A DNA stretch of 64,000 bases from Chitinispirillaceae bacterium (lineage in GTDB: Bacteria > Fibrobacterota > Chitinivibrionia > Chitinivibrionales > Chitinispirillaceae), in assembly GCA_016930275.1 (NCBI GenBank), contig JAFGHA010000078.1, positions 1-64,000 on the forward strand, in the 5' to 3' direction. The translations under genes and the position numbers were made by a program. A model generated the notes under the pieces. The model searched no databases and was not told the DNA's origin. It saw only the letters and a program-made list of their open reading frames with translations. Every line of letters starts with the position of its first letter. Positions within the stretch are counted from its first letter, which is position 1. Below, in pieces: positions 44,247 to 55,116 of the stretch.

Positions 44247-45014
44247 TCAACAGGAACCGTTGCGGTGGTACCTTGCCTTGAAAATACGCATTGCAGGAAG
44301 GAAAAGTATGCTTACCGTCAGCAGCACCGCGGTGGACGGTTCGGGAACCCGGGCAGTACGGGTGATGGAAACGATCTTCGTATCGATGGACGTAAGAAAG
44401 GTAAACCGGGGGACAAGGGTTTCTTCGACGAGACGTTCGCTTATGTACCCTTCCATGACCGTCATTGCCTGCCCTTCAATCAGTGATTCGAGACTGGAAT
44501 TGATGTACACTGATAAAAAATAATAGTCCCAGAGCGTCTGCTCAGATTCCGCTGAGGAGACTTTTCCGAGAAATTGATCAACTATTATGTTGGTGGAGTT
44601 CTGACTGATCGAGGTTAATTCCCGGACGTTCTGTATTTCCATATCTGGTGCCGAACTCAGATAGAGATCCTGTATCGAAGGAAAACCTGAAGAGGTAATT
44701 GACAGAAGAAGGTGGGAGGTCGTTATCTGGTTGCTGATTGACGATGCGGATTTCGTCGGACTTTGAGCGACGCCCTTGACCACGGCAAAACCTTGACGGT
44801 CGGTATCAATGAGGAAATCGAGTGAATAAGGAGCTTTCTCCTGAGGTATGGCGGAAAATGCATTTTCCTCGGTTTCCAGAGCAGATATGCTGATGGCTTG
44901 GGACGGATGACTTTCAAAAACCTCGGAAATGCTTCCTTGCGCGCTGATTTGAATCAGTTCGGCTCTGATACCTGCGCATGCCGTCAGGAGAAACAGGATT
45001 GTTTTAATTGACAT
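44247..45014 (-). CDS. PEP-CTERM exported protein
   Basis: 255 residues from ATG 45014 with GGGGAGG 6 bases before it. Signal peptide to about residue 18 (GIRAE). The body is Ser/Ile/Thr-rich, without an enzyme motif. The C-terminus is a textbook PEP-CTERM signal: VPEPSTA, a hydrophobic helix (VLLTVSILFLPAM) and a basic end (RIFKARYHRN). Such proteins are processed by an exosortase of the EpsH type and are linked to exopolysaccharide. No exosortase gene is in the window. Directly upstream of the ketosynthase operon. Confidence 0.82.
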   Translation of the reverse strand: MSIKTILFLLTACAGIRAELIQISAQGSISEVFESHPSQAISISALETEENAFSAIPQEKAPYSLDFLIDTDRQGFAVVKGVAQSPTKSASSISNQITTSHLLLSITSSGFPSIQDLYLSSAPDMEIQNVRELTSISQNSTNIIVDQFLGKVSSAESEQTLWDYYFLSVYINSSLESLIEGQAMTVMEGYISERLVEETLVPRFTFLTSIDTKIVSITRTARVPEPSTAVLLTVSILFLPAMRIFKARYHRNGSC

Positions 45015-45253
45015 TGGAACCTCCCCGGTTACTGCATCCACGTCCGAGATAGAATCCCTGTCTGCATATTCTGGGCGTCAGGATGGAAAAAATCAATTCG
45101 TTAATGACGCCCTGTGAGGAGCCCTGTCGTGAAGAAAACCACCGGATTCAGGGCGTGACATTAATTCTATAATAAAATAGGTGTTTCCACAATAACGGTG
45201 CAAGAGTCAGGTCTGATTCAATGCAGGAAAGCCGCCTTACGGTAGGTCCGGAG

Positions 45254-47038
<1,785 letters not shown>

Positions 47039-48118
47039 ATGGCTAATTTAAACGTTTCAAATCCCAACCTTCAAACAGATCACGCAGGTTTTTCCTCCAA
47101 TGGGGGGCGCACAGCACGGGCACGTATCGCAATTCTTCAGGTACTCGAAGAATTGGGGGAATCCGCAGGGGCACAAAAAATCGCCGATATGCTGAACGCT
47201 TCCGGGGTTGAACTTCAGGCACGTTCCATCCGGTTTCATCTCCAGAGAATGGATCAGGAAGGTCTGACAACATCAACCGCCCGGCATGAAGGTCGTCAGA
47301 TTACCGATACCGGACGGGAACTGTTATCCCGTAACAGCGTCGTCAATAAAGTCGGCTTTATCAGTTCCGTGATGGATGATCTCGGCTATCGTATGACGTT
47401 TGAGGTGAAAAGCGGTCGCGGAAATGTTATTGCGAACATTGTCCGGATATCTGAAGCGGATCTTTCCCGTGCAATTCATTATATGAAACCTGTTTTTCGT
47501 GCGGGACTGAGTATGGGTGACCGGATTGCGGTACGGATGCCGGGGCATTATTTCGGAAGCCATGAGGTAAAAAGGGGTAAGGTCATACTCTCGACGATCT
47601 GCAGTGTCACCATCAACGGAATATTCCAAAAAGCGGGAATTCCGGTGATTTCCCGATTCGGCGGGTTGGTCGAAATGCGCGGTGGTACGCCAAGACGGTT
47701 TCTTGAAGTTACGGAGTATCGGGGTACTTCAACGGATCCCCATAAAATGTTTATCATGTCAGGTATGACGGATGTCAACAAATTTGCCGCCACCGGAAAC
47801 GGCATCATCGGGGTGAGTTTTCGGGAATTTCCCTCTGCCGCCGCGGAAAAAGCGAGAAAACTGGTTACCCGGCTCCGGGAATCCAATTTGAATGGAGTAC
47901 TTGCAATCGGCCACCCGAATCGGCCGTTGATGGATATTCGTGTCAGTGACGGACGGACCGCAATGGTTACTATCGATGGTCTGAATCCGATTGCCGCGCT
48001 GCATGAAGCCGGTATCCCGTTGCACCTCAACCCGCTGTCGGGACTGGAAGAAATTTCCGAGTATGTGCCGTTCGGTGATGTCGCACCGATGGAACGTCGA
48101 AGTACCTACGTTGAATAG
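47039..48118 (+). CDS. nrpR: NrpR-type transcriptional regulator
   Basis: 359 residues. N-terminal winged helix of the RNase R/NrpR HTH type (about 25-100; RARIAILQVLEELGESAGAQKIADMLNASG, read in parts, then RSIRFHLQRMDQEGL). The rest is one NrpR regulatory domain (DUF128), starting VGFISSVMDDLGYRMTFEV. Methanogen NrpR represses nitrogen genes and is released by 2-oxoglutarate; bacterial versions are less known. It heads the operon with MetF, glutamate synthase and Hdr proteins and is divergent to gdhA, so nitrogen assimilation is the probable target. No strong ribosome site before ATG. Confidence 0.85.
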   Translation: MANLNVSNPNLQTDHAGFSSNGGRTARARIAILQVLEELGESAGAQKIADMLNASGVELQARSIRFHLQRMDQEGLTTSTARHEGRQITDTGRELLSRNSVVNKVGFISSVMDDLGYRMTFEVKSGRGNVIANIVRISEADLSRAIHYMKPVFRAGLSMGDRIAVRMPGHYFGSHEVKRGKVILSTICSVTINGIFQKAGIPVISRFGGLVEMRGGTPRRFLEVTEYRGTSTDPHKMFIMSGMTDVNKFAATGNGIIGVSFREFPSAAAEKARKLVTRLRESNLNGVLAIGHPNRPLMDIRVSDGRTAMVTIDGLNPIAALHEAGIPLHLNPLSGLEEISEYVPFGDVAPMERRSTYVE

Positions 48119-48150
48119 AAGTGTTTTCGGATATGAATCAGGAAAATAAC

Positions 48151-48543
48151 ATGGCGGAATTTGCAGTTTACCTCTGTAAAAACAGTCTTCCGGATATCAG
48201 TTCGTTTCCCGTCCAATGGACCGAATCGGGTATGCACGTCCGGGTCAAGCTGGTTCCCTGCAGTGGTAAGATCGATATACAGTACATGCTTCATACGCTT
48301 GAGGCGGGGAGAGCGGGTATATGCGTGATCACCTGCCCGCACGGGGAATGTACGTTGTCGCAGGGCAATTACCGTGCGGATATACGGGTGCGTTCACTCA
48401 AGAATCTGCTTGGAGAAATTGGTCTGGATCCTGATTGCGTAACGGTTATTCATACGCCGTCGGGTTCGACCGCGGATGACCTTAAAGGGCTGGTCGATTC
48501 GATGGTGAAAACGCTTGCCGGTAAAACTGCGGCCAGGGTATAG
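48151..48543 (+). CDS. Short MvhD-like (hydrogenase delta) protein
   Basis: 130 residues from ATG 48151, with AGGA 7 bases upstream; ATG 48133 is also possible. Shares with MvhD the blocks LVPCSGKIDIQYMLHTLEAGRAG, ITCPHGEC and GNYRADIRVRSLKNLLGEIGL. The first MvhD Cys pair (CCHYC in the other copy at 61476) is absent; only one Cys lies in that region. MvhD passes electrons through a [2Fe-2S] cluster into HdrA. This one may be a partly degenerate electron carrier for MetF or glutamate synthase. First structural gene behind nrpR. Confidence 0.82.
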   Translation: MAEFAVYLCKNSLPDISSFPVQWTESGMHVRVKLVPCSGKIDIQYMLHTLEAGRAGICVITCPHGECTLSQGNYRADIRVRSLKNLLGEIGLDPDCVTVIHTPSGSTADDLKGLVDSMVKTLAGKTAARV

Positions 48544-48573
48544 GTCAGAATCAAATCAGTTAAAGGTACCATT

Positions 48574-49458
48574 ATGCCACAAGAAAAAAAGACGTTACAG
48601 CAGCGGATTGAATCGGGAAAGCGGATCATTATTACCGAAATCGCCCCTCCTGAAAACGGGAATGCTGCACTGGTGCGGGAGACTGCCGGAACATTCTCGG
48701 GCAAAGTGCACGCGATCGGCGTGAGTGATAACCGGGAGAGGATAGGCATGTCCGCCCTGGTCGTTTCCGCACTTGTCAAAGAGGCGGGAGGCGAGCCGAT
48801 TCTGCACATGTCGACCCGTGACCGTAACCGCGCGGCACTCTCATCCGACTGCCTGGGCGCGCATGCGCTGGGTATCCGCAACATCCTGTGTACCAGCGGA
48901 ACCCATCAGACGCTGCTGCCGTTTCCCACGGTGAAAAATGTTTTTGATATCGATGCGACGGTACTGCTGCAGCACTGCCGTGAACTTGAAAGGAAAGCCG
49001 GGATGGAGGTGCCCTTCTGCCTTGGTGCGGTTGCCTCTCCCTTCGCAGATCCTGCGGAACTGCAGCTTGTCCGGCTTGCACAGAAGGTGCATGTCGGGGC
49101 CGGTTTCTTTGTCACACAGCCGGTATTCGACGTTGAACGGTTCGGCACCTGGTGTAAAGAGATTGTTTCGCGGCAGCTGCATACCAAAGCGGCTTGCATT
49201 GCCGGTGTTCAGATAGTGACCGATGCAGCGCAGGCAAGGGAACTGGCAGTCAAACGGCCGGATCCGCTTCTGCCGGAGGCGGTTATAGAACGTCTGGAAA
49301 AGGCCGGTGACGCCCGAGCGGAGGGAATCGCGCTCGCACGAGAGACGATCGAAAAGGTGTTGTCTTTTGAAGGGGTCCGCGGGATTTCGGTGATTTGTGA
49401 CGAGGATCCGACCGCGGTACTGGAAGTTCTTGACTCTATGGAATCTGATCTGGAGTAG
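48574..49458 (+). CDS. metF: Methylenetetrahydrofolate reductase, MetF type
   Basis: 294 residues, TIM barrel with bound FAD. Seen: TEIAPPENGN (catalytic Glu strand), AIGVSDNRERIGMSALVVSALV, NILCTSGTH, FCLGAVASPFA and GAGFFVTQPVFDVERF. Interconverts methylene- and methyl-tetrahydrofolate. Short form lacking an NAD(P)H-binding extension; in acetogens such MetF works with MetV and receives electrons by that route. MetV is encoded 12.5 kb further on in the same operon, between MvhD and HdrC. Six bases separate it from the next gene. Confidence 0.92.
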   Translation: MPQEKKTLQQRIESGKRIIITEIAPPENGNAALVRETAGTFSGKVHAIGVSDNRERIGMSALVVSALVKEAGGEPILHMSTRDRNRAALSSDCLGAHALGIRNILCTSGTHQTLLPFPTVKNVFDIDATVLLQHCRELERKAGMEVPFCLGAVASPFADPAELQLVRLAQKVHVGAGFFVTQPVFDVERFGTWCKEIVSRQLHTKAACIAGVQIVTDAAQARELAVKRPDPLLPEAVIERLEKAGDARAEGIALARETIEKVLSFEGVRGISVICDEDPTAVLEVLDSMESDLE

Positions 49459-49464
49459 ACGAAC

Positions 49465-50862
49465 ATGCCGGCCAAATATCACATTCATGCTCATGCCGCT
49501 CCACCGCGATTTCCCACCGAGGGAAAACTCGGCATCGTCGACTGGCGGGAAGACTGTTCCAGCTGTCATAACTGTGTAAAAAAAGGGTGCGTCTACGGGT
49601 TCTACCGGGAAGAGACGGACCTGCTTCGCGATGATATCGGTTATCTCGATTATATATATAAATGTAAAGGGTGTCTGACCTGTATTCAGAACTGCACCAA
49701 GAACATACTCACCCGCGTTGTCAACCCTGAGTATGAACGTCTGGGAGACGAATATTTCAGACCGGACATCATTCTGACCACCTGGTATCAAGCGGAAACG
49801 GGTGCGGTGCCGGTATCGGGGTGCGGTTACGGCGGTCCGTTCAGCGGCAGCGGTTTCGATTCCATGTGGACCGATATGTCGGAAATCGTCCGGCCGACCC
49901 GTGACGGAATCCATGGCCGCGAGTACATCAACACCAGTGTGGATATCGGCCGAAAACTCAAACGCCTCAATTTTTCCGGCGATACCATTACCGATACCGT
50001 TCCGCCGCTCCTCAGCAGTCCGCTGCCGCTTATGTTCGATATGGTTGCGGAGCAGTGGCGGCACCCGGTGATACTCTCGGCAATGGTCAAGGTCGCCGCG
50101 GAACTCAAACTCTTTGCCATTATCGACAGTGAAGTGCTTGCCGGGATGTCCGTCGAGGAACGTGCTCCGGTCATACCGCTCTTCACCGGAACGGATCCGG
50201 TCCGTGAAGCCGCCGGTGCTCAGGCGCCGATGATTATCCTTCCCGATTCGGAAAATATTCTCGAAACGGTGAAGGAATGCAAAAGTCAGAATTCGCAACG
50301 GATCGTTGCCGTACGTGTTACCGCCGGTACCGATTCATTCAAAAGGGTTACTGAACTGGCCGGAAACGGCGTGGAGGTAATCAATCTCCGGTTCGACAGC
50401 CACGGTCGAGAGGAGGCGGGAAAGCAGCGCCACATGCGCGATGTCATCCGTGAAGTGCACGGTGAACTCATCAGGCAGGGCTTGCGCGACGAAGTGACCC
50501 TGTTTACCTCAGGGGGAATCGCACTCCCGGAACACATGGCGAAGGCGATTATCTGCGGGACCGATCTGGTGGCAATCGATATACCGCTGATCGTGGCACT
50601 GGAATGCCGGTTGTGCGGGCAGTGTGCACTCGGCGGGCAGTGCTCCATAGGCCTCGCGACGATCGATGAACACTATGCCGTGAGCAGAATGATAAATCTC
50701 ATGGGGTCGTGGCACAGTCAGCTGCTCGAAATGCTGGGTGCCATGGGAATCCGTGAAGCACGGCGGCTTCGTGGCGAGGTCGGCCGCTGCATGTTTTTTG
50801 AAGACCTTGAACGGGCAGCATTCGGAAGACTGTTCGGGAAACGTCTGGACAGAAAGAATTAA
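49465..50862 (+). CDS. Ferredoxin-glutamate synthase FMN-domain homologue, probably degenerate
   Basis: 465 residues. Two [4Fe-4S] motifs at the N-terminus (CSSCHNCVKKGC near 32-43 and CKGCLTCIQNCTKN near 67-80), followed by a glutamate-synthase-like barrel (about 190-420), recognised by TSGGIALPEHMAKAIICGTDLVAIDIP and the terminal Cys group CRLCGQCALGGQC. The FMN and 2-oxoglutarate residues present in its neighbour (GGGMSFGS, CTGEGG) are not found here, so it may be a structural or electron-transfer paralogue. Six bases after metF, 22 bases before the true FMN-domain protein. Confidence 0.8.
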   Translation: MPAKYHIHAHAAPPRFPTEGKLGIVDWREDCSSCHNCVKKGCVYGFYREETDLLRDDIGYLDYIYKCKGCLTCIQNCTKNILTRVVNPEYERLGDEYFRPDIILTTWYQAETGAVPVSGCGYGGPFSGSGFDSMWTDMSEIVRPTRDGIHGREYINTSVDIGRKLKRLNFSGDTITDTVPPLLSSPLPLMFDMVAEQWRHPVILSAMVKVAAELKLFAIIDSEVLAGMSVEERAPVIPLFTGTDPVREAAGAQAPMIILPDSENILETVKECKSQNSQRIVAVRVTAGTDSFKRVTELAGNGVEVINLRFDSHGREEAGKQRHMRDVIREVHGELIRQGLRDEVTLFTSGGIALPEHMAKAIICGTDLVAIDIPLIVALECRLCGQCALGGQCSIGLATIDEHYAVSRMINLMGSWHSQLLEMLGAMGIREARRLRGEVGRCMFFEDLERAAFGRLFGKRLDRKN

Positions 50863-50883
50863 CAACAGGAAGTGTTGACCGAT

Positions 50884-52440
50884 ATGAGTGGAACCACAAC
50901 CGCCCGGCAATCTCAGACCGCGGAACAGTTCGCGGAGAACCCCGATTTCGCTGCAGTGTCACGCGAGGTATGTATCGCGCCACCGCGCTACCGCAATGAG
51001 ATCGGGAAGTACTCCATTCACCGGGCGTCAACCTGCATTTCATGCGGCAAATGCGTTGAGGTGTGTACAAAGGGTGTTCATGTCCGGCCGGAAGGGTATC
51101 GGCAGGTGCTCCGTCCGTTCGATTACCGCTGCAATGGTGACGAGTGCAGGGAAACCGACCATTTCTGTGTCGATCACTGTCCGCAGCAGGCGCTTTCGCT
51201 TGATGAGAGCCCGGTGTTTAAAACACTGGGTGATTACCGCTGGACTCCCGACCTTTTGGCGAGCAACTGGTTCATGGCCGAGACCGGGGAGATGCCGCCT
51301 TCTTTTCTTGAGAGTGAAATCGGCGACTCGGGCGGCGGATTTGACCGTCTGCGTTTCATTTTCCCCGAGAAACCGCCTGAAGATCTGCGTCGGGAAGATA
51401 TCAATACGCAGGTACTCCTGAACAAACGAAAAAATGATTCGCGCCCCAAGATCACCATCGATGTTCCCTGGTACGGCGGCGGTATGTCCTTCGGATCGAC
51501 CAATATCCGTGCACAGCTCGGCAAGGTCCGTTGCGCAAAGGCGTGGAACACCTTCAGCTGTACCGGTGAAGGCGGGTATCCCGACCGTTTTATTCCCTAT
51601 CGTGATCATATGATTACGCAGGTCGCCACCGGTCTGTTCGGTGTACGTGAAGAGACGATTCAGCACGCGCGTATCGTCGAGTTCAAGTATGCCCAAGGGG
51701 CGAAACCGGGACTGGGCGGACATCTGCTCGGCAGTAAAAATACGCCGGCGGTTGCCGCGATGCGCGAAGCGGTCGTCGGAACGTCGCTGTTTTCACCATT
51801 TCCTTTTCACAGCGTCTATTCCATCGAGGATCACAAGAAACATCTCGACTGGATCGGGCATGTCAACCGTAAAACGCTGCTCAGTGCGAAAGTATCGACG
51901 CCCAACGACGTGGAAATGGTTGCCGTGGGTTCCTACTGCGCGGGTGCGCATATCGTGCATCTTGACGGGAGCTACGGTGGTACGGGAGCGGCGCCCAATA
52001 TCGCGAAAAAGAACATTGCCATGCCCATCGAATATGCGATCAGCAACGTGCACCAGTTCCTGGTCGCCGAAGGTGTCCGTGACGAAGTGGCACTGATCGT
52101 CAGCGGCGGGATCCGCAATCCGTGGGATATCGCCAAGGCGATCGCAATGGGTGCCGACGGTATCGTGATAGGTACGGCGGAACTGGCCGCTTTCGGCTGC
52201 ATCAGATGCGGCTGCTGTGAAAGCGGACGGGGATGTCCCCGTGGTATCTGTACGACCGATCCGGAACTTCTTGAACTGTTGACCCTTGAGTGGTGCACCC
52301 AGCGTCTTGTCAATCTGTACTGCGCATTCAGGAAGTGTCTTGTTGACATCCTTTACCGGCTGGGAATCGAATCGGTCGCCGCTCTGCGGGGACGTACCGA
52401 TCTGCTGATGCATCTGGACTACGATAATAAACGGACATAA
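50884..52440 (+). CDS. gltB: Archaeal-type glutamate synthase, FMN/synthase domain with ferredoxin motifs
   Basis: 518 residues from ATG 50884 (AGGAAG upstream). N-terminal ferredoxin motif CISCGKCVEVC and a second Cys group CNGDEC...CVDHCP, then the synthase barrel (about 175-440): PWYGGGMSFGSTNIRAQ, CTGEGGYPDRF, KPGLGGHLLGSK, HLDGSYGGTGAAPN, SGGIRNPWDIAKAIAMGADGIVIG and the [3Fe-4S]-type Cys run CIRCGCCESGRGCPRGIC. Makes two glutamates from 2-oxoglutarate and glutamine-derived ammonia with reduced ferredoxin or an equivalent. Glutaminase and GXGXG parts are in the next gene. No GltD subunit is encoded nearby. Confidence 0.92.
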   Translation: MSGTTTARQSQTAEQFAENPDFAAVSREVCIAPPRYRNEIGKYSIHRASTCISCGKCVEVCTKGVHVRPEGYRQVLRPFDYRCNGDECRETDHFCVDHCPQQALSLDESPVFKTLGDYRWTPDLLASNWFMAETGEMPPSFLESEIGDSGGGFDRLRFIFPEKPPEDLRREDINTQVLLNKRKNDSRPKITIDVPWYGGGMSFGSTNIRAQLGKVRCAKAWNTFSCTGEGGYPDRFIPYRDHMITQVATGLFGVREETIQHARIVEFKYAQGAKPGLGGHLLGSKNTPAVAAMREAVVGTSLFSPFPFHSVYSIEDHKKHLDWIGHVNRKTLLSAKVSTPNDVEMVAVGSYCAGAHIVHLDGSYGGTGAAPNIAKKNIAMPIEYAISNVHQFLVAEGVRDEVALIVSGGIRNPWDIAKAIAMGADGIVIGTAELAAFGCIRCGCCESGRGCPRGICTTDPELLELLTLEWCTQRLVNLYCAFRKCLVDILYRLGIESVAALRGRTDLLMHLDYDNKRT

Positions 52441-52446
52441 CACATT

Positions 52447-55107
52447 ATGACAATGAACAGCAACCAGTTTGATCATGCCGAAAAAATTCTGCGCAGCCGT
52501 GAGGAGCTGCGGCCGCAGGGCGAGTGGTTTCAGACGCCACCCGAAGCTGAAGGCGGGTGCGGTGTCACCGGGTTCGCCTGTACCATACCGGTACGCGGAA
52601 AACATATCTACGAACCGAGCATTCAGATGCGCAACCGCGGTAACGGGAAAGGCGGCGGTATCGCGGCATGCGGTCTTCATCCCGATGATTTCGGTGTGTC
52701 ACGTTCGACGCTCGATAAGGATTATCTCCTGCAGGTCGCTCTGCTCGATCCTTCAGCCAGGGAAGAGGTTGAAAAAGAGTTCGTTGAGCCGTACTTTACC
52801 ATAGACCATGGTGGCCTCATCGATACGGTGCAGGATTTCCGTGACGTGCCGCTTCTCGAGGTTCGGCCGCCGGATGTCGCCAGGTATTTTGTCCGAGTAA
52901 AGCCAGACGCGGCAGACCGGTTTGCGAGCGAGAAGAAACTGACCGGACTTTCGGACCGTGAAATCGAAGATGAGTTCGTCTACCAGAATTCAAACAGGAT
53001 CAACAGTAAATATTACGCTTCGCTCGGCGAGAAACGCGCATTTGTCCTGTCTCATGCACGGAATCTACTTATTCTGAAAGTGGTCGGTTACGCCGAAGCG
53101 GTTGTACAGTACTATTGCATGGAAGATTCACGGGCGCATGTCTGGATCGCCCATCAGCGATATCCCACACGCGGTCGTGTGTGGCATCCCGGCGGGTGCC
53201 ATCCGTTCATCGGTATGCACGAGGCACTGGTGCACAACGGCGATTTCGCGAATTACCATTCGGTATGCGAGTATCTCGCGCAGCGGAACCTCTTTCCCCA
53301 GTTTCTTACCGATACCGAAACATCGGTAATGCTGTTCGACCTCATGAACCGTGTCTACAACTACCCGATCGAATACATCATCGAATCGCTGGCGCCGACG
53401 ACCGAGCTTGACTTCGACCGGTTGCCGCCCGAAAAGCAGCGCGTCTACCGTGAGCTGCAGGCGGCGCAGATGCATTCGTCGCCCGATGGCCCGTGGTTTT
53501 TCATTATTGCACGGAATATGGCGGAGAAGGGTTTCCAGCTGCTGGGTATCACGGATACCGCCATGTTGCGACCGCAGGTTTTCGCGGTTCAGGAGTCCGA
53601 AGAAGTTTCCATCGGACTGATCTGTTCCGAAAAACAGGCAATCGATGCGACTCTCGCCAGCCTTGCTGAAGAGGATCCGCGTTTCAATCCGATAGCTGAT
53701 AAATACTGGAATGCCCGTGGCGGCAGTTCGACCGACGGGGGCGCGTTCCTTTTGAATATTGTTCCTGACGTAACAGACAGGCCCGCCCGCAGGGACGGAT
53801 TCCCGTCATATACCATGCAGGTGACCAACAAGTTCGGTATTCCGGTTATTGCCGGTACCGGACAGGTTCCGTGTAACCTTTCTCACCCGGTGTCGGAACC
53901 AACCGACAGCAAAGCGATTGGCGATGCATTGACAGCCGCAGGCACCGTCCATGATGCGGAGCGCCTGTTCTCTTATTTAAGCGAAGCGACACGGATCATG
54001 GATTACAACGGATTCCGCTGGAGTGTCAACACGTTCGCGGACCAATGCGTGGACCATGATCCGCTGCTGGGCATTCAGGTGCTCACGTTATGCATCGACC
54101 GCCGGTATCCGACGGGTGACAAGAAACGCAGTTCCGTCATTTCCCTATGCAGGCAGGGGTTGCAGCGGATTTTCGACCGCCAGCCACTCTTTACGGAAGA
54201 TGCATCGGCGGATATCGTCTGCCGGAGGGTGACCTTCGCGACGAGGGGCTCACTGCGCGGTCCGGCCGGAAACGAAAAAACCCTGCTCATTGACGCACGG
54301 GGATTCCAGCCGGAAGGAATCGACTGCGATGCTTATACAGCAGTGGATGCGTATCATCTCGGCTGGCGCCATCTCGTTCATTACAATTCTCGGGGCACAC
54401 GGTTTCATGCCGCCGGTTTCGGACCGGCGACCGACGGACTGCGGGTCGACTGTTACGACAATCCCGGCGACTACCTCGGTTCAGGTATCGACGGACTTGA
54501 AGCATACGTGCATTGCAATGCACAGGATCAGCTCTGCCAGATTTCGAAGCGCGGCAAGGTGGTTATTTACGGCGATGTCGGGCAGACGTTTCTGTACGGT
54601 GCCAAAGGCGGTGAAGTATATGTACTCGGCAATGCGGCCGGTCGGCCGATGATCAATGCGGTGGGAAAACCGCGGGTGGTGATCAACGGGACCGCGCTTG
54701 ATTTTCTTGCGGAGTCGTTCATGGCCGGTGTCCCCCTTAACGGTGGTGGATTTGCCATTGTCAATGGTGTTACGGTCGCCGACGACGGAACAGTGGAGCC
54801 TCTTGAACTTCCGTATCCCGGCAGCAACCTCCTGTCACTCGCATCGGGCGGAGCAATCTACATGCGCGATCCGCAGCGGACGCTTGTCAGTGAACAGCTC
54901 AATGGCGGCATGTTTCAGCGGTTTACCGGTGAAGACTGGAAGCTGATCCTTCCGTATCTGCAGGAGAACCAGCGGTTGTTCGGTATCGATATAGAACGTG
55001 ATCTTTTAACCGTCAATGGCGTGCGGAAGGAGCCGGGACAGGTGTATCGGAAGGTCGCTCCGCAGGATCATACGGCGGAAGAGGAAATGGATGACTTTGG
55101 GGATTGA
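52447..55107 (+). CDS. Glutamate synthase glutaminase-GXGXG fusion protein
   Basis: 886 residues. A class II glutamine amidotransferase domain covers about 38-470: nucleophile Cys38 in EGGCGVTGFA, AHQRYPTRGRVWHPGGCHPF and LVHNGDFANY. The nucleophile is internal, so a 37-residue propeptide must be removed. The C-terminal part (about 600-860) is the GXGXG beta-helix (GDVGQTFLYGAKGGEVYVLGNAAGR, read in parts, then GGFAIVNG). In archaea these are two separate proteins, in ordinary GltB both flank the FMN domain; here they are joined without it. Together with the preceding gene it rebuilds a whole GltB. Starts 6 bases after it. Confidence 0.9.
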   Translation: MTMNSNQFDHAEKILRSREELRPQGEWFQTPPEAEGGCGVTGFACTIPVRGKHIYEPSIQMRNRGNGKGGGIAACGLHPDDFGVSRSTLDKDYLLQVALLDPSAREEVEKEFVEPYFTIDHGGLIDTVQDFRDVPLLEVRPPDVARYFVRVKPDAADRFASEKKLTGLSDREIEDEFVYQNSNRINSKYYASLGEKRAFVLSHARNLLILKVVGYAEAVVQYYCMEDSRAHVWIAHQRYPTRGRVWHPGGCHPFIGMHEALVHNGDFANYHSVCEYLAQRNLFPQFLTDTETSVMLFDLMNRVYNYPIEYIIESLAPTTELDFDRLPPEKQRVYRELQAAQMHSSPDGPWFFIIARNMAEKGFQLLGITDTAMLRPQVFAVQESEEVSIGLICSEKQAIDATLASLAEEDPRFNPIADKYWNARGGSSTDGGAFLLNIVPDVTDRPARRDGFPSYTMQVTNKFGIPVIAGTGQVPCNLSHPVSEPTDSKAIGDALTAAGTVHDAERLFSYLSEATRIMDYNGFRWSVNTFADQCVDHDPLLGIQVLTLCIDRRYPTGDKKRSSVISLCRQGLQRIFDRQPLFTEDASADIVCRRVTFATRGSLRGPAGNEKTLLIDARGFQPEGIDCDAYTAVDAYHLGWRHLVHYNSRGTRFHAAGFGPATDGLRVDCYDNPGDYLGSGIDGLEAYVHCNAQDQLCQISKRGKVVIYGDVGQTFLYGAKGGEVYVLGNAAGRPMINAVGKPRVVINGTALDFLAESFMAGVPLNGGGFAIVNGVTVADDGTVEPLELPYPGSNLLSLASGGAIYMRDPQRTLVSEQLNGGMFQRFTGEDWKLILPYLQENQRLFGIDIERDLLTVNGVRKEPGQVYRKVAPQDHTAEEEMDDFGD

Positions 55108-55116
55108 GGAACGGAC

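Noticed and set aside
48841-50298. 485-codon open frame on the minus strand, antisense to metF and the first glutamate-synthase-like gene
   Set aside because: Both genes on the plus strand have firm homology. The antisense frame is Arg/His-rich without domains and results from the codon bias of the coding strand.
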